Origin: CAZDDB01 sp963843285
GTDB lineage: Bacteria > Acidobacteriota > HRBIN11 > JAKEFK01
DNA length: 64,000 bases
Direction: 5' to 3'
NCBI GenBank assembly: GCA_963843285.1
Contig: CAWJJO010000010.1
Coordinates: 62,001-126,000 of the forward strand
Each line of letters starts with the position of its first letter. Position 1 is the stretch's first letter. Positions 25,306 to 32,897 of the stretch are shown here, piece after piece. Both the position numbers and the translations under genes were made by a program. Below the pieces are notes generated by a model. That model was given only the letters and a program-made list of their open reading frames with translations. It was not told the DNA's origin and searched no databases.

Positions 25306-27216
25306 TTAGTGTGCGCGCGGGCGGGTGATACCGAGGGCTTTCATACGGGACGTAAGTGTAGAGGGCTTTAACCCGAGAATCTGTGCAGCTCCGCCTTTTC
25401 CGGAGATTCTCCACCCCGTAAGCTCCAGGGCGCGCACTAGATTTTTTCTTTCCATCTCTTCCATTTCTTGCGCTTTCCAAACTTTGTTCTCCGGGGACGA
25501 TTGAGCTGCGGGTTCTATTGCTGCGGAGTCCACCTCCGGCAAAGCGCGATCCAGATTGAGGTTGCCGTCTACGGACGTGATCGCGGCCCGCTCGATGACA
25601 TTTTGCAATTCACGAATATTGCCGGGCCAATGATACGCCTTCAGTCTCATTCTATGCTCCGGACTTAGCGATTTCAGCTTTCGTCCCATTTTGTGCGCGA
25701 GACTATCTGCAAACGATTGGGCCAGAAGAATTAGGTCGTCTCCGCGTTCGCGCAAAGACGGAATTTTGATTGGAAATACATGAATGCGATAGTAAAGGTC
25801 TTCGCGGAATTTTCCTTCGCGAATGAGATCCTGAAGGTCTCGATTGGTTGCTGCAATTACACGAACGTTCACCTTGTTTGTGACTGAGCTGCCGACGCGC
25901 TCAAATTCTCCTTCCTGTAAAACGCGAAGCAATTTTGCTTGAACATCGAGTGGGAGTTCACCGATTTCATCCAGAAAAATCGTTCCGCCATCCGCAAGAT
26001 CAAATCTGCCTTGCCTTTTTTTCAGAGCGCCCGTGAACGCGCCTGCTTCGTGGCCGAAAAATTCACTTTCCATTAAGGAAGGCGGAATTGCCGCGCAATT
26101 GACTTTGATTAAAGGTTTGTCTTTTCGCGAGCTTGCCGAATGGATTGCGCGCGCAAATAACTCTTTTCCGGTGCCGGTTTCTCCCAGAATTAAAACAGTC
26201 GTATCTGTTGCCGCCACCTGATGAACTTCCCGCAACGCGCGACGCAATTCTTTGCTTTCGCCGATGACTTCACCAAAATTCTGTAGAGCATCAATCTCTT
26301 CACGCAAGTATTCGGTCTCGACCATCAGAGAGCGGATAGTTCGTTCGGCTTCGATACGGTCGTTCACGTTTCGCAGTATCAGCGTGTAGTACGTTCTTCT
26401 ATGAATTTCATACCGGGATAAGGAAGCTTCGGCAGGGAATGGCGAACCATCCAGACGAATCCCTTCAAGATTTCCCGGGATCCAGAGATACTGTTCCCCT
26501 TCAGGTCGGCTTTGCAAATCGTGAGCGAGCAAATTCAATTTCGTGCAACTATCGGCGGGCAGAAATTTCATGAAGTTCGTTCCAATTGCCTGTTCCCGTT
26601 TGCAGCCAAGTACTTTTTCCGCAGCAAGGTTGAGACCGATGATGCTTAATTCCTGATCCAGCTCGACGATCGCATCCATGGCGCTTCCGATGAGCCTGCT
26701 CAATTTTTCTTCGCGCTCTCGAACCTCGGATTCTGCGCGAAGCCGTTGTAGCTCTGCTGCAGCGCGAGCGGCAAAAATGTCAAACATTGCCCGAAGGCGA
26801 GGTTTCGCAGGCATTGGACTGCGATCCATTACAGCCATGTGTCCAAGGATCCGCCCGTTCGCATCCAGCAGCGGGACGCCCATATAACTGACGAACCCGA
26901 TTTCGCGCACGTCTTTGACACCGCCAAACAGTTCCTGGACTTCAGTTGCATAATGCACCAGCCGGATATCACGAAGCACGACTTCACAGGGAGTTCCTTC
27001 AATTTCCATTTCATAATTACGGATCATCTGGCCGTTCAGCAAGAAGGCAATGGCGCGAAAACGATTCTTTTCCGGCAAATATTCACTGACCCATGCTCCG
27101 GCCACATTCAGTGCCTTCGCCAGATTCAGGACTAGAGCCTCGAAGAAATGCTCGCCTGTTGTGCGAGCTGTTCCTTCTAAAATCGCTTTCAGTGCAGCAT
27201 CAGGTTCGAGTTCCAT
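25306..27216 (-). CDS. Sigma-54-dependent activator with GAF and PAS sensor domains
   Basis: 636 residues. GAF domain about 20-165; PAS about 180-290 (SAMDAIVELDQELSIIGLNL); AAA+ domain 315-550 with Walker A GETGTGKE, the sigma-54 contact loop ESEFFGHEAGAFTGA, Walker B GGTIFLDEIGEL, and the arginine region FREDLYYRIHVFPI. A Fis-type helix-turn-helix ends it (RALELTGWRISGKGGAAQIL). It is closest to FhlA-like activators that sense small ligands rather than phosphorylation; there is no receiver domain. Intact GAFTGA means it can open sigma-54 complexes. It lies directly upstream of the diiron gene. Other sigma-54 promoters in the window could also be its targets. Confidence 0.92.
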   Translation of the reverse strand: MELEPDAALKAILEGTARTTGEHFFEALVLNLAKALNVAGAWVSEYLPEKNRFRAIAFLLNGQMIRNYEMEIEGTPCEVVLRDIRLVHYATEVQELFGGVKDVREIGFVSYMGVPLLDANGRILGHMAVMDRSPMPAKPRLRAMFDIFAARAAAELQRLRAESEVREREEKLSRLIGSAMDAIVELDQELSIIGLNLAAEKVLGCKREQAIGTNFMKFLPADSCTKLNLLAHDLQSRPEGEQYLWIPGNLEGIRLDGSPFPAEASLSRYEIHRRTYYTLILRNVNDRIEAERTIRSLMVETEYLREEIDALQNFGEVIGESKELRRALREVHQVAATDTTVLILGETGTGKELFARAIHSASSRKDKPLIKVNCAAIPPSLMESEFFGHEAGAFTGALKKRQGRFDLADGGTIFLDEIGELPLDVQAKLLRVLQEGEFERVGSSVTNKVNVRVIAATNRDLQDLIREGKFREDLYYRIHVFPIKIPSLRERGDDLILLAQSFADSLAHKMGRKLKSLSPEHRMRLKAYHWPGNIRELQNVIERAAITSVDGNLNLDRALPEVDSAAIEPAAQSSPENKVWKAQEMEEMERKNLVRALELTGWRISGKGGAAQILGLKPSTLTSRMKALGITRPRAH

Positions 27217-27263
27217 AGAGCAATTATACCAAGCGAGGAAACATTTCGGGATTGAGGCCTACA

Positions 27264-29027
27264 CTACACGTTTAGTCCGACGGAACGCATGAGCGCAATG
27301 GCGTTGCTCTTTTGAACAACGCCGGGACGCAAGTGGTAATCGAACAGGACTTGCCCGTTTTCGATATGATCTTCGAAATGAACATTTAATGCAGCCGGGC
27401 TGATCCGATCTGCGATTTGAGTCAAAGCAAGATCGTGAGTCGTGATCAGTCCCATTGCTCCCCGTTCCAGGAAACCGCGAACAATCGCTTCGGCTCCGGC
27501 AGCGCGATCGACAGAATTTGTACCGTGCAAAATTTCATCCAGCAAGAAAAGCAACGTGGTTTGATTCGCTAAATCCATTAACTGGCGCAGCCGTTTAATC
27601 TCCGCATAAAAACGGGAAGTCCCTTCCTGAAGCGAATCAACGACCCGAATCGATGCTCCAACGGATGCAGGCGAAAGCTTTAATGTTCGCGTCCGGACCG
27701 TTGCTCCGGCAAATGCCAGAACCGTATTGATGCCAATCGAGCGCAGTAGCGTGGTCTTGCCGGACATGTTGGATCCACTGACAATGAAAAGTCTCGTTTG
27801 CGGATGGATGGAGATGTCATTTCGCACACAGCGTTTTTCCGGAATCAATGGATGACCCAATGCGAAAGCTTCAAAGCGGGGTCCTTCCTCGGAAATTTCC
27901 GGGAACGGATCTCCAGGATGTTCAAATGCAAAACAGGCGAGAGAGCACAGGGCTTCGATTTCTCCCACTGTTTCCATCCAACTACGAATCTTTGGCCCGC
28001 AATGTGCGCGCCACGACTCCAGCGCGAACGCGATCTGTACACGCCACATCAACAGGGCAGCAAGGGGCGCAAAAAACTGATTTCGCGCAGAATCGACTAA
28101 CTCGAGCATTTTCCCAAGACGCGCAATTTGCCGGGAAGGACGCAGCCCTTCGGTGTCGAGCGCAGAGCGAAGTGATTTCAAACGACCGGATGCAAAAGTT
28201 TCGCTTTCGATTCGTTCGAGTACCCGGGATAAAATGCGAAGTTCAGGCACGGCTTGCTCTGCTCCTTCTGTAATTTGATGGACTCGCTGCCGCAACATCC
28301 GGGAAATGAAAATTTCGATTACCGCAAAAATGAAAAACGGGAGAGAGGGAAGGTTATATATGCCCCATGCAATCAGCGAGGCAACAGTTCCCAGCGCGAC
28401 CGCGGCAACTGTCGCTCGCAATGGCAGGGAAAAGCGAATCGCAGTTTGCTCCGCCCATTTTGCCAGAACTTCCGGATGCAAATCTGTCTGAACTTCGGAG
28501 CCAGTCATTACAAGATCTTCGCGGAAATCCATTTTCGTACGCAGTTCTTCAATCGCTTGCTGCCGCGCTTTTACCGTTTCCGGCGGCGCAGGGCTCTTCA
28601 GCCAATTTGCTAATGTATCTTCGCCACTTTGTGTTTGAGCCAGGCACAACAATTCGTACAGCGATCCCTGTCCGAATATGTCGAGATCATTCGTGTACAG
28701 ATGCGTCTCTTGCTGGAATTTCGCTCCTGTATTGCCGTGTCCGATCCAATCGTCATTCAACCGCGCGATGGCCCGCTCGTAAAACGCAACCGCTTTTGCG
28801 GCGCGCGCTTTTTGCTGCATGACTTTTTCGTGGATCACCATTAGAAGAATGAAACAACCCGCGGGAATCAATGTCCACCATCGCAGCGGAGGAATCAGCA
28901 GAACAATGACGCCGGCTAAAAAAACGAACCCGCGAAAAATCGCAATGGTCAGATCCGATCGTGTATGCCGCTCCAGAACTTTTCGGCGTTGGTCTAACCG
29001 GAGCGCGTATTCATCTCGTGGATCCAT
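27264..29027 (-). CDS. MutS-like ATPase with membrane helices
   Basis: 587 residues from the ATG at 29025-29027. The C-terminal 200 residues are a MutS-type ATPase: FIVSGSNMSGKTTLLRSIGI (Walker A), then ASIRVVDSLQEGTSRFYAEI, LLFLLDEILHGTNSVDR (Walker B and signature), and ITTHDLALTQIAD. The mismatch-recognition and connector domains are missing. The N-terminus has two adjacent membrane helices (IFRGFVFLAGVIVLLIPP and the next) and a second pair near residue 205-235. This is a membrane-bound MutS-like family of unknown job; a role in mismatch repair should not be assumed. No partner gene is adjacent. Confidence 0.85.
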   Translation of the reverse strand: MDPRDEYALRLDQRRKVLERHTRSDLTIAIFRGFVFLAGVIVLLIPPLRWWTLIPAGCFILLMVIHEKVMQQKARAAKAVAFYERAIARLNDDWIGHGNTGAKFQQETHLYTNDLDIFGQGSLYELLCLAQTQSGEDTLANWLKSPAPPETVKARQQAIEELRTKMDFREDLVMTGSEVQTDLHPEVLAKWAEQTAIRFSLPLRATVAAVALGTVASLIAWGIYNLPSLPFFIFAVIEIFISRMLRQRVHQITEGAEQAVPELRILSRVLERIESETFASGRLKSLRSALDTEGLRPSRQIARLGKMLELVDSARNQFFAPLAALLMWRVQIAFALESWRAHCGPKIRSWMETVGEIEALCSLACFAFEHPGDPFPEISEEGPRFEAFALGHPLIPEKRCVRNDISIHPQTRLFIVSGSNMSGKTTLLRSIGINTVLAFAGATVRTRTLKLSPASVGASIRVVDSLQEGTSRFYAEIKRLRQLMDLANQTTLLFLLDEILHGTNSVDRAAGAEAIVRGFLERGAMGLITTHDLALTQIADRISPAALNVHFEDHIENGQVLFDYHLRPGVVQKSNAIALMRSVGLNV

Positions 29028-29071
29028 GATGGGGAAAATGATAACCCACGGGCATTCGACTTGCCACGCTG

Positions 29072-29485
29072 TTATTTCCCACGCATCGCATCTACACTCC
29101 ATGGACCCGGACCTGCGGCAGAAAAGTAGAGCCAGACGAAACAGTACAGCGCGGCAACGGAACCCTGGTTTATAACGGGCCAAAAACTTTGGGGAAAATG
29201 GAACTGGAAGTACGCCACCGCCATTTCACCCGACAGAAGGAACGCCACGGGGCGGGTGAACAATCCGATCAGGATCAAGCCTCCTCCGAAGACTTCCAGG
29301 ATGCCGCCCAGTCCTACTTGCGACATTAACTCTGCGGTTGCGCCGTTCGGGGGCATCCCGACCGGAAACGCAAACAACTTCATGGTGCCGGTCTGGATGA
29401 AGATCAGCGCAGCTACCATACGAAGTATGCTTTGCAACTGCGGGCCCCAGCCGGTCCATTTCGCGACAAAAGTAGATGCGGTCAT
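29072..29485 (-). CDS. DoxX family membrane protein
   Basis: 137 residues with four membrane helices. GGILEVFGGGLILIGLFTRP is the usual DoxX core, with QTGTMKLFAFP before it. Members are small integral proteins linked to oxidative stress or quinone-linked reactions, with no agreed mechanism. A perfect 32-bp palindrome lies just upstream. Confidence 0.85.
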   Translation of the reverse strand: MTASTFVAKWTGWGPQLQSILRMVAALIFIQTGTMKLFAFPVGMPPNGATAELMSQVGLGGILEVFGGGLILIGLFTRPVAFLLSGEMAVAYFQFHFPQSFWPVINQGSVAALYCFVWLYFSAAGPGPWSVDAMRGK

Positions 29486-29520
29486 CCTGTAATCTCCATT
29501 TTCTATTCGTCTCGGCAGGG

Positions 29521-29552
29521 ATCAATATTTAACCAAGTGGTTAAATATTGAT
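29521..29552. promoter_or_regulatory. Perfect 32-bp palindromic operator
   Basis: ATCAATATTTAACCA (29521-29535), the centre AG, then TGGTTAAATATTGAT (29538-29552). It is AT-rich, so not a terminator. It lies 36 bp upstream of the doxX start and 17 bp past the VOC stop. TTAACCA...TGGTTAA is the kind of site bound by ArsR-family dimers in similar DoxX/VOC gene groups. No matching regulator gene is next to it here. Confidence 0.7.
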
Positions 29553-29568
29553 CCGATTTCCAGTTCGA

Positions 29569-30051
29569 TTACTGTTTCCTGGCTTTGCTCATTTGTTCCA
29601 TGGCAATGATCCCGCGTTTCTGGATCTCTTCCGGCGAAAGATCTTCCTTGTGCGTAGCGATGGACCAGCGATGTCCAAACGGATCCACGACCTGGCCATA
29701 GCGGTCGCCCCAGAATTGATCCAATACCGGCATAGTCGCGGTACATCCGGCAGACACAGCCCTCTGAAACAGCGAATCCACGTCATCCGTGAATAGGTGA
29801 ATGGTTACTGGACTGTTCCCCAGTGACAGGGGAGAGAGCACTTTCCAGTCGGGAGCTTCTTCACCAAGCATCACGACCGAATTGCCGATCTTGAGCTCGG
29901 CATGCATGACCTTGCCGTCGGGCATGGACAGAATGCGCAAGCTCTCAGCGCCAAACGCTTTCTGATAAAACTCAATCGCCTTTTTGGCATCACGGCAAAC
30001 CAGATGCGGGGTGATCGTATGAAATCCCTGTGGTATAGATTTTGCTGACAT
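29569..30051 (-). CDS. VOC (glyoxalase/PhnB-like) protein
   Basis: 160 residues forming the paired beta-alpha-beta-beta-beta units of the VOC fold: ITPHLVCRDAKKAIEFYQKA at the start, HAELKIGNSVVMLGEE in the middle, and DRYGQVVDPFGHRWSIATH at the end, the PhnB-like ending. VOC proteins bind a metal and act as isomerases, dioxygenases or resistance proteins; substrate unknown. Start chosen at the ATG with AAGGAG upstream. Upstream near 30073-30107 a degenerate version of the TTAAC/GTTAA dyad is seen, hinting at the same repressor as doxX. Confidence 0.85.
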   Translation of the reverse strand: MSAKSIPQGFHTITPHLVCRDAKKAIEFYQKAFGAESLRILSMPDGKVMHAELKIGNSVVMLGEEAPDWKVLSPLSLGNSPVTIHLFTDDVDSLFQRAVSAGCTATMPVLDQFWGDRYGQVVDPFGHRWSIATHKEDLSPEEIQKRGIIAMEQMSKARKQ

Positions 30052-30174
30052 TTTTATCTCCTTTTCATGTTTTTGATTATGGTTAAACTTGATTTCTATT
30101 TAACTAATCGTTTGGGGAAGCTCAAAATCGACAATAAATGCTCGCCTGATTAAATATATGACTCTATGCAAGTC

Positions 30175-30235
30175 TTTGGCGGGACGCGGCAGAGGCAGGC
30201 TGGAAGCCTGCGGACCCATAATGCAGGCCAGAGAG
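30175..30235. repeat. Family A palindromic repeat unit
   Basis: GAGGCAGGCTGGAAGCCTGCGG and CCATAATGCAGGCC carry the family A hairpin. It fills the gap between the VOC gene and the longer inverted repeat. Confidence 0.7.
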
Positions 30236-30236
30236 A

Positions 30237-30373
30237 AGCTGTGAAAAAATCGAAGCAAGACGCATGTTTGCGGTTTGTAACGCTGGCCTCCGGCCGGCTC
30301 CTCGTCGAGTTCTGCCGGCGAGACGCCGGCGCTACAAACCGTAAATCAGCCTCGTGCCGATTTTTTCACAGCT
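30237..30373. repeat. 137-bp inverted repeat with 16-bp perfect arms
   Basis: AGCTGTGAAAAAATCG (30237-30252) is the exact reverse complement of 30358-30373. Inside, GCGGTTTGTA faces TACAAACCGT, and family A-like units GCCGGCGAGACGCCGGC fill the centre. No frame is open across it. It could be a non-autonomous mobile unit or a folded transcript. Confidence 0.7.
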
Positions 30374-30395
30374 TGGGAGCCCTGCCTCCAAACTT

Positions 30396-31691
30396 CTACA
30401 GCTGGCCTGACGCGCGCAAAAAGGCCGCGTAGGCGATTTGGACGCGATACCGGGCGTTGTTGAGCTGCGTTTCGGAATCATTCAAAGCCAGCTCGGCGTC
30501 CAGCAGATCATTGATGGTGCCGGCACCTTCCTGATATCGCGCGCGGATCAGATCCACGCTCTCGGCTGCTTCCGCCTTCATCGCGTTGCTGGATTGCAAT
30601 GCCTGGAACGACTCCATCCACTGGGAGTATGCGGTCCATACCTCTTGTTGCACGCCCAGTTTGACCTGCTCCACTTGCTGCAATTCGCGATTCGCTTCGA
30701 TCTTGCTCTTTGCAATCCGGTGCTTGCGCACTCCGCCGTCAAACACCGGAACGTTTAGCGTGACACCCACCCACCAATCCTGATCATATGGGTCGAAGTT
30801 GTCGTCTCGCCAACCGTAGCCCGCTTCCGCGCGCACCTTCGGAAGGATGTCGCTGCGAACGGCTTTGATCTGACTGCTCTTCGCTTCCGCGCGCTTTTGC
30901 GCTGCCAGAATTTCCGGCCTGCTTTGGATTGCCTTTTGGAGAGCATCCTGGATATTTGTTTGTGCCGGGTCCGGCGGAATCAGCTCCGCCTTCGCGATCT
31001 TCAACGGCTCCGCGGCGCTTCGTCCCATCGCTTCGTTCAATTGTCCGTTGGCGATACGCAACGCGCTATCTGCCGCAACAACGTCCAGCTCTGCAGACGC
31101 AACTTCTGTACGTGATCGCGTCACATCGGCTTTTGGAACAGCGCCGGCCGACTTTCGCTGCTCCGCAATCTTCAAATGATCTTTGCTGCGAGCCAATCGA
31201 TCCATCGCGAGTTCCACTCCATCCTCTGCTTGCAATACTTGATAGAAAGCAGTCTGCACGTGATACACGATGTCGACGCGCGTCCTGCCGGAATCCTGTT
31301 GTGCTGCGGAGAGTTGCGCTCGCGCCGTTGCCAGGTCGGCGGATCTCAGTCCGCTGTCAAACAACATGTAGTTGGTTTGGACATTGAGCTTGTAATCGTT
31401 GATCGGCCCGACAAATGAAGGGAAGTCCGGCCCACCAATTCCTGCCGGCAAGAATGCGTGCGTTTCAAAGCGACGATAGCCGGTCTGGAATCCGACTTCC
31501 GGATAGTATTTCCCTTTTGCTGTCGCAATATCTTCCTTTGCCGCGTCTTCGGTCATCTTCGCGGCGCCATAGCCGGGATTGTTGGTAAGCGCCACTTGTA
31601 CGCACTCATCCAGCGTATAGACCGTTGGTTCCTCCGCGTATGCCAAATTTAGAAGAATAAAAAATACCAAAAAGCTCAACATCTCCTTCAT
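30396..31691 (-). CDS. TolC-family outer membrane efflux protein
   Basis: 431 residues with signal peptide (MKEMLSFLVFFILLNLAYAE). Two repeats of the OEP fold follow: long helices, e.g. ARYQEGAGTINDLLDAELAL near the C-terminus, and the repeat start YTLDECVQVALTNNPGY. It forms the outer-membrane exit duct. It is the last gene of the HlyD/ABC operon on this strand, so it should be the channel for that exporter. Confidence 0.9.
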   Translation of the reverse strand: MKEMLSFLVFFILLNLAYAEEPTVYTLDECVQVALTNNPGYGAAKMTEDAAKEDIATAKGKYYPEVGFQTGYRRFETHAFLPAGIGGPDFPSFVGPINDYKLNVQTNYMLFDSGLRSADLATARAQLSAAQQDSGRTRVDIVYHVQTAFYQVLQAEDGVELAMDRLARSKDHLKIAEQRKSAGAVPKADVTRSRTEVASAELDVVAADSALRIANGQLNEAMGRSAAEPLKIAKAELIPPDPAQTNIQDALQKAIQSRPEILAAQKRAEAKSSQIKAVRSDILPKVRAEAGYGWRDDNFDPYDQDWWVGVTLNVPVFDGGVRKHRIAKSKIEANRELQQVEQVKLGVQQEVWTAYSQWMESFQALQSSNAMKAEAAESVDLIRARYQEGAGTINDLLDAELALNDSETQLNNARYRVQIAYAAFLRASGQL

Positions 31692-31714
31692 CTACATATC
31701 TCCTTTCTGATACT

Positions 31715-31792
31715 TGCAGGCCGGAGGCCTGCGGTCCATAATGCAGCCGGGACAGCTGCGCTCCATAGCAGGCTCGGACGGCTGCGCTGCAT
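31715..31792. repeat. Family A palindromic repeat cluster
   Basis: Three units, including TTGCAGGCCGGAGGCCTGCGG and TCCATAATGCAGCCGGGACA, lie between the permease and tolC genes inside the operon. Confidence 0.7.
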
Positions 31793-32896
31793 TTACAACG
31801 TTTTTTGGAAGCGCCGGGAAGCGAGTCCGAGCACTGATGTTCCCAGCAAGAACAGCGCAAGCATTTCCGGCCACAGTATTTCGGCGCCGATCCCCTTGAG
31901 AAAAATTCCACGAATGATCACCAGAATATATCGCAGCGGATTGATATACGTAAGCCACTGAATCCAGCCGGGCATGTTGGCAATTGGAAACAAAAATCCG
32001 GACAGTAAAACTGCCGGAAAAAAAAAGAAAAATGCGCTCATCATCGCCTGCTGTTGTGTGGCGCTCATGGTTGAAATCAGGAGTCCGATTCCGAGCGTGC
32101 TCAAGAGGTACAGCGATGTCGATAACAGAAGCAACAGAAAACTTCCGCGAACCGGCACTTCAAACCAATACAGGCAGATGGCTGTAATGATGCATACATC
32201 CGCCAAGCCGATCAATGCAAAAGGCACCATCTTGCCCAGGATGAATTCTAGCCGGGTGATCGGGGTGACAATGATTTGCTCGATCGTTCCAATCTCTTTT
32301 TCCCTCACAATCGCCATGCTGGAAAGCATGAGCGTGATCAGCGCGAGCAGCAAAGCGATGACACCCGGAACGTAGAAGTTCCGGCTGGTCAGGTTTTCGT
32401 TGAACCACGCGCGGGTGCGTAGCTCCACCGGCGATGGGGCTGTCATGCCGCGAAGGACATCCATATTAAAGCGTTGCACGACGCGGCCTGCATAGTTCAG
32501 GACGATGCCGGCGGTATTGGAATCAGTTCCGTCCACGATCATTTGAATAGGAGTGCTCCGGCGAGACGAGATCTTCGCGCCGAAACCGGAATCGATTTCG
32601 AGAGATCCTTTTACAGTCCCGCGATCAAATAGATCGCGGATTTCCCGCACGTCTGAAACACGTCTGACAATCTGGAAATATCCGGAGCTTGTCAGATGCG
32701 AAATGAATTCGCGGCTTTGCGGGGTGTTGTCATGATCCAGAACCGCAATGGCTACTTCGTGAACATCGGTGGTCACCGCGTAACCGAAGATCAACGATTG
32801 CAGCACCGGAACCGCGATCAGCACGGCCTTCATTCGCGGATCTCTTAACGATTGCAAGAACTCTTTAATCAGGATGCATTTGATTCGTTCCCACAT
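31793..32896 (-). CDS. ABC-2 type permease (YhhJ-like)
   Basis: 367 residues. One N-terminal helix, a large outside domain (residues 45-175), then five helices with VREKEIGTIEQIIVTPITRL, the conserved cytoplasmic loop of ABC-2 drug and lipid exporters. The start ATG follows the stop of the ATPase-permease gene by one base. It forms the second membrane half of the exporter. Confidence 0.88.
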   Translation of the reverse strand: MWERIKCILIKEFLQSLRDPRMKAVLIAVPVLQSLIFGYAVTTDVHEVAIAVLDHDNTPQSREFISHLTSSGYFQIVRRVSDVREIRDLFDRGTVKGSLEIDSGFGAKISSRRSTPIQMIVDGTDSNTAGIVLNYAGRVVQRFNMDVLRGMTAPSPVELRTRAWFNENLTSRNFYVPGVIALLLALITLMLSSMAIVREKEIGTIEQIIVTPITRLEFILGKMVPFALIGLADVCIITAICLYWFEVPVRGSFLLLLLSTSLYLLSTLGIGLLISTMSATQQQAMMSAFFFFFPAVLLSGFLFPIANMPGWIQWLTYINPLRYILVIIRGIFLKGIGAEILWPEMLALFLLGTSVLGLASRRFQKTL

Positions 32897-32897
32897 G

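Noticed and set aside
29521..29552. Reading the 32-bp palindrome as a terminator
   Set aside because: It is AT-rich throughout with no GC stem and no T tract beyond the arms, and lies at a promoter position, so an operator fits better.
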